A DNA stretch of 64,000 nt from Verticiella sediminum (GTDB taxonomy: Bacteria; Pseudomonadota; Gammaproteobacteria; Burkholderiales; Burkholderiaceae_B), in assembly GCF_007558815.1 (NCBI RefSeq), contig NZ_VLTJ01000039.1:776670-840669 (forward strand), in the 5' to 3' direction. The position numbers were made by a program, and so were the translations under genes. This document shows, piece by piece, positions 60,852 to 64,000 of the stretch. Each line of letters opens with the position of its first letter. Position 1 is the stretch's first letter. A model generated the notes under the pieces. It saw nothing but the letters and a program-made list of their open reading frames with translations. It was not told the origin of the DNA and did not search any database.

Positions 60852-61928
60852 ATGACGGATACCGCCATGCAACTCTTTCAATGCCAGGCCTGTGGTCAGC
60901 GGCTCTACTTCGAGAATGTGCGTTGCGAGCGCTGTGGGCGCGCGCTCGGCTATCTCACCGACGTGGGCGTGCTGAGCGCGCTCGAACCCGACGGGGCTGC
61001 ATGGACGGCGTATGCGCGTCCCGCGGGGCGTTACCGATTCTGCCGCAACTGGGAGCAGATGGGCTGCAACTGGATGGTCGACGCCGCGCAGGAGCACACA
61101 TACTGTGCAGCCTGTCGGCACAACCGCACGATTCCCGACATTTCGCTGGCGGAGAACCTGATCAACTGGCAAAAGATCGAGGTGGCCAAGCGCCGACTCA
61201 TGTACGCCATCCTCCGGTTCGGACTGCCGCATCCCACCGCGGCGAGCGGCGATCCGGAACCGCTGGTGTTCGAGTTCCTGGCCGAGGTGCCGGGTGGCCC
61301 CAAGGTGATGACAGGGCACGACAACGGGGTGATCACGATAGCGCTCAAGGAAGCGGACGATGCCACGCGCGAGGCGGCGCGTGCATCGATGGGCGAGCTC
61401 TACCGCACGCTACTCGGCCACTTCCGGCACGAGGTGGGCCATTACTACTGGGACAAGCTGGTACGCGATGGCGGCCATCTGGAGAGCTATCGCGCACTGT
61501 TCGGCGACGAGCGCGCCGATTACGGCGAGGCGGTCCAGCGCCACTACCGCGATGGGCCGCCCGTGGACTGGCGCGAGCATTACGTAAGCTCCTACGCGAC
61601 CATGCATCCCTGGGAGGACTGGGCGGAGACCTGGGCGCATTATCTGCACATCGTCGACACGCTGGAGATGGCGGGGGCCTTCGGCATCAGCATCACGCCG
61701 ACAGTGGGCGACGATGCGGGCACACAGACCAGGATTTCCTTCGATGCCTACCACGCAGGCGACGTGCAGACGCTGCTGGACGCGTGGCTGCCGCTCACCT
61801 ATGCGGTCAACAGCCTGAACCGGTCCATGGGGCAACCCGATCTCTACCCCTTCGTCATCCCGCCGCCGGTGGCAATCAAGCTGGGCTACGTGCATGAACT
61901 CGTGGCGCGCGCGCGGGGCCTCGGCTGA
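60852..61928 (+). CDS. Putative zinc-binding metallopeptidase
   Basis: This 358-residue protein begins with zinc-ribbon-like Cys pairs (Cys11/Cys14 and Cys25/Cys28, FQCQACGQRL and VRCERCGRAL), followed by further Cys residues (RFCRNWEQMGCNW, TYCAACRHNR), then a catalytic-looking HEVGHYYWDKL (His193, Glu194, His197). This is the COG4307/DUF2248 family, uncharacterised. ATG 60852 (MTDTAMQLFQ) fits the family; TTG or GTG starts upstream do not. Function and substrate unknown; it may be a metal-dependent peptidase. Confidence 0.85.
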   Translation: MTDTAMQLFQCQACGQRLYFENVRCERCGRALGYLTDVGVLSALEPDGAAWTAYARPAGRYRFCRNWEQMGCNWMVDAAQEHTYCAACRHNRTIPDISLAENLINWQKIEVAKRRLMYAILRFGLPHPTAASGDPEPLVFEFLAEVPGGPKVMTGHDNGVITIALKEADDATREAARASMGELYRTLLGHFRHEVGHYYWDKLVRDGGHLESYRALFGDERADYGEAVQRHYRDGPPVDWREHYVSSYATMHPWEDWAETWAHYLHIVDTLEMAGAFGISITPTVGDDAGTQTRISFDAYHAGDVQTLLDAWLPLTYAVNSLNRSMGQPDLYPFVIPPPVAIKLGYVHELVARARGLG

Positions 61929-61999
61929 GAAGAGAGCAGGAAGCGAAAGCCGGACGAACGTTCGGCATACGAGTCGCACAGGCCGGCCGCTGCACCTGT

Positions 62000-63421
62000 C
62001 TAGACGAACGCCAGGCGACGCGCGAATTCCCGCGTCGCCCACAAGCCCACAGGTGTGTGGTGCAGGGCAGGCGCCATGTGCGCAATCAGGCTCTGCATGC
62101 ACTGCTCGCCCGTGGTACGGGTGGCCAAATGAGCCTGCAGCCGGGCAACCTCGTCATCGGCCACCCACTCGCCGCCGCGACGCAGCGTCGCATCCATGGC
62201 GCGGGCGCGTGACGCGGGGGCCCGCCCAGGCGGATCGTCGCAGCGGACTCCCGACGCAGAACCGGCGCCGCCGTCGGCGTTCGGCCTGCTTTCGATCCAC
62301 TCCCGGATCAGGGTTTGCTCATAGGGTGTGAAGACACCGAACATATCGGCGCCCGGTCCATCGATCAGGCGCCAGAAGCGCGAGGCCTCGGCGGGTTCGC
62401 CGCGCCGAATCCAACGGGCTTTTTGCAGCGCTGCCAGGAACGTCGTGATATCGGCTTCATTCTGCAGCCAGTCGTTCACGTGGCGCCCACCGATGCGGCA
62501 GTAGTCCGAATGCGCTCCGCGTCCGGCCTTGCTTTTGCGCTTCAGGATGCGCACGACCTCGCTCTCCAGCGAGAATCCGGCGATGATGTCCGTGGTACCC
62601 ATGCCCAGCGCATTGAGACGATAGCCGTTGCGCACCCGCCGCCAATAGTCGCCGGCGTCGCCCAATGGCGCATTGTCGAGCACGGCTTCGATGGCTTTGC
62701 GCGCGTGTCCGGTGTCGCCATTGTCGACAGTGATGTGGACCGTGAAGTAATAGGGGTCGATGCCGAGCTCGCGCAGCTCGTAGCTCGTGATCAGCAGGTG
62801 CAGCGGCAGTTGCTCGTAGCCCAGGTTGAAACCGAGGATCTCCGGTGTGAATGTTGCGGCGTTGTTGGCCAGGGCGAGCTGTATGACGCCCTGCTCGTAA
62901 TGCGCGTCGTCCTGGTCCTGCCAGTGCTCGCAGCCCTGTGTCGCCAACAGCCGCGCGTACATGGCGACATGGTTGGCCGCGGGATCGCCGTCGCCCAGTT
63001 CCTCCAGGTACGTGCGGATCAGGCCGTGATAGCGCCGGTCCGGCCAATGCATGAGCAAGCCATACAACCAGGCGCCGTCGACAGCCTTGGTCGGCGCGAC
63101 GTTGCGCAGCGCATAGAGGGCATGGGCGCGGCCGGAGAAGTAGCGTCGGGGAGCGCCGGTGCGGCGTTCTTCGAGATAGCCGGCGTATCTTGCCAGCGCG
63201 TTGCGATGGTGGGCGAGCATCCACGCAGGCAGCGCCGCCAGGGTATCGGGCAATTCGCAGGGGAGGGCTTCGGCACGCGCCAGGGCCTCTCGCAGGTAAC
63301 CGATGCCCGCCAGTCGCGCGCCGGCATGGCGGTGCGGCCGGTAGAGTTGTTCATACAGGTGGCGGGCCGGGGAATTGCTGAGTGTTTCCAGCGCGGCCAT
63401 GTCGGCGAGGGTTTCGATCAT
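62000..63421 (-). CDS. Iron-containing redox enzyme family protein (heme-oxygenase-like)
   Basis: This 473-residue protein has a heme-oxygenase-like diiron signature: FTPEILGFNLGYEQLPLHLL with a conserved Glu and Tyr, and YYFTVHITVDNGDTGHARKA with the His-Asp-His metal set. Families of this fold include N-oxygenases and fatty-acid decarboxylases. The N-terminal half (ARHLYEQLYRPHRHAGARLA, WMLAHHRNALARYAGYLEER) is helical and the C-terminal part (about 390-473) is not conserved in sequence I recognise. It is divergent from a methyltransferase (63521). ATG 63421 is the family-like start. Confidence 0.72.
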   Translation of the reverse strand: MIETLADMAALETLSNSPARHLYEQLYRPHRHAGARLAGIGYLREALARAEALPCELPDTLAALPAWMLAHHRNALARYAGYLEERRTGAPRRYFSGRAHALYALRNVAPTKAVDGAWLYGLLMHWPDRRYHGLIRTYLEELGDGDPAANHVAMYARLLATQGCEHWQDQDDAHYEQGVIQLALANNAATFTPEILGFNLGYEQLPLHLLITSYELRELGIDPYYFTVHITVDNGDTGHARKAIEAVLDNAPLGDAGDYWRRVRNGYRLNALGMGTTDIIAGFSLESEVVRILKRKSKAGRGAHSDYCRIGGRHVNDWLQNEADITTFLAALQKARWIRRGEPAEASRFWRLIDGPGADMFGVFTPYEQTLIREWIESRPNADGGAGSASGVRCDDPPGRAPASRARAMDATLRRGGEWVADDEVARLQAHLATRTTGEQCMQSLIAHMAPALHHTPVGLWATREFARRLAFV

Positions 63422-63520
63422 ACGGTTCCGAAGTCGTGGCGCCCCGCAACTACCAGGGCGGATGACCGGATAGCGCAAGCGCTGTGCCACCGTCTGCCTC
63501 TTCGAGATATGGGAATGTGC

Positions 63521-64000
63521 ATGCCGTCCAACCACACCGAATCGATGAAGGACCTGCTCGAGACGGAGAGCGAATTGTTCGCCCTGGCCGTTGCGCTGGC
63601 GCAGGCAGGCCATCGCTACACCTGCCCCACGCCGCTCACGATCGAACGCGTGAACAGCCGCCCGGAGAACCGATGGGCGCGGGACGTAGCGGGTGTGTTC
63701 GGCTGGAGCCGGTCCTTTCGCGAGGGCGTCGTGCCGCACGCCGTGATGCGGGCCATGCAGGCGGCGGGCGTGCTGCTCGCCGACGCCGATGGCTGGCGCA
63801 GCCGGGTGCGGGCGTCGACGTTGGACGGCGCGCTCTACCTGCATTCGGCTTATCCGACCACGGCGCCGGACGCGGTTTTCTTCGGCCCGGATACGTATCG
63901 CTATGTGCGGGAGATCCGGTGGCTGCTGGCGCAGCGCACGCGGCCGGTCCGGCGGGCCGTGGACATCGGCTGCGGGGCAGGCCCGGGCGCCCTGACGATC
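63521..64000 (+). CDS. SAM-dependent methyltransferase, cut by the window end
   Basis: This open frame runs off the window after 160 codons. It begins MPSNHTESMKDLLETESELF and reaches motif I of class I methyltransferases at its end (VDIGCGAGPGALTI). The part before has a two-helix N-terminal domain (FALAVALAQAGHRYTCPTPL, VFGWSRSFREGVVPHAVMRA), typical of methyltransferases with an auxiliary domain. ATG 63521 is preferred since GGGA lies 6 bases upstream; 63509 and 63515 are alternatives. It is divergent from the heme-oxygenase-like gene, with a gap of 99 bases. Confidence 0.75.
   Translation, partial: MPSNHTESMKDLLETESELFALAVALAQAGHRYTCPTPLTIERVNSRPENRWARDVAGVFGWSRSFREGVVPHAVMRAMQAAGVLLADADGWRSRVRASTLDGALYLHSAYPTTAPDAVFFGPDTYRYVREIRWLLAQRTRPVRRAVDIGCGAGPGALTI

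Overview
The window is GC-rich DNA (AT-rich only in a few intergenic gaps) that looks like a Burkholderiales betaproteobacterium, most likely Alcaligenaceae (Bordetella/Achromobacter type). The reasons are a Bug/TctC-type periplasmic receptor plus a remnant of a second one, many LysR, AraC and TetR regulators beside short catabolic operons, a Gram-negative general porin, and acyl-CoA and sulfonate-type transport genes. The genus is an inference. No rRNA, tRNA or CRISPR array was seen.

Positions 1-4150 are the scar of an integrative element. It holds a P4-type integrase with a frameshift and a large internal deletion, an AbiE pair in which the antitoxin is intact and the toxin frameshifted, an AlpA regulator, a frameshifted DUF2958 gene, a DUF6157 gene and the first codons of a DUF932-like gene. 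Positions 4150-11300 hold a MerR regulator with a truncated DUF2938 gene and a methyltransferase, an AraC regulator divergent from an aldehyde dehydrogenase and an SDR, and a TetR regulator with another SDR. A scar of two gene 3' ends follows.

Positions 11330-18080 are a LysR-controlled catabolic operon: NTF2-like protein, maleylacetate-reductase-like dehydrogenase, TauD/TfdA oxygenase, FMN 2-hydroxyacid dehydrogenase, TctC receptor and FAH-family hydrolase. Positions 18150-32600 are a patchwork of small redox and detoxification units: SDR, aldo-keto reductase, acetoin reductase with pyruvate oxidase, a thioredoxin-reductase-like flavoprotein with an Rrf2 regulator, an MFS transporter, a quinone reductase with its TetR, a MerR unit, an I78 lipoprotein, a VOC protein, an acyl-CoA synthetase and an AhpD-like protein. 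An AraC gene and an MFS gene here have internal deletions, and the MFS remnant is joined to a LysR fragment.

Positions 32650-56300 look like an organosulfur or xenobiotic acquisition region. A long minus-strand operon encodes an SDR, a peptide/nickel-type ABC transporter (two permeases, two ATPases), a four-domain rhodanese-like protein, a DszC/SfnB-like acyl-CoA-dehydrogenase-fold enzyme, an NtaA/DszA-type flavin monooxygenase, a 38-residue coupled ORF and an MmgE/PrpD protein. Its likely solute receptor and a class II aldolase lie beyond, and a LysR gene, porin and ketopantoate-reductase-like gene flank it. A second, plus-strand operon encodes a TauD/TfdA oxygenase, an Ssu/Tau-type ABC transporter, an MFS exporter and a thiosulfate sulfurtransferase-like rhodanese. 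The two operons together suggest import of sulfur-containing organics, oxidative cleavage of C-S bonds, and sulfane or sulfite handling by rhodaneses. The substrate cannot be read from sequence.

Positions 56370-64000 look like ordinary chromosome: phosphoribosyltransferase, erythromycin-esterase family protein, DUF72, HAD dehalogenase, a zinc metallopeptidase-like protein, a heme-oxygenase-like iron enzyme, and a methyltransferase cut by the window end.
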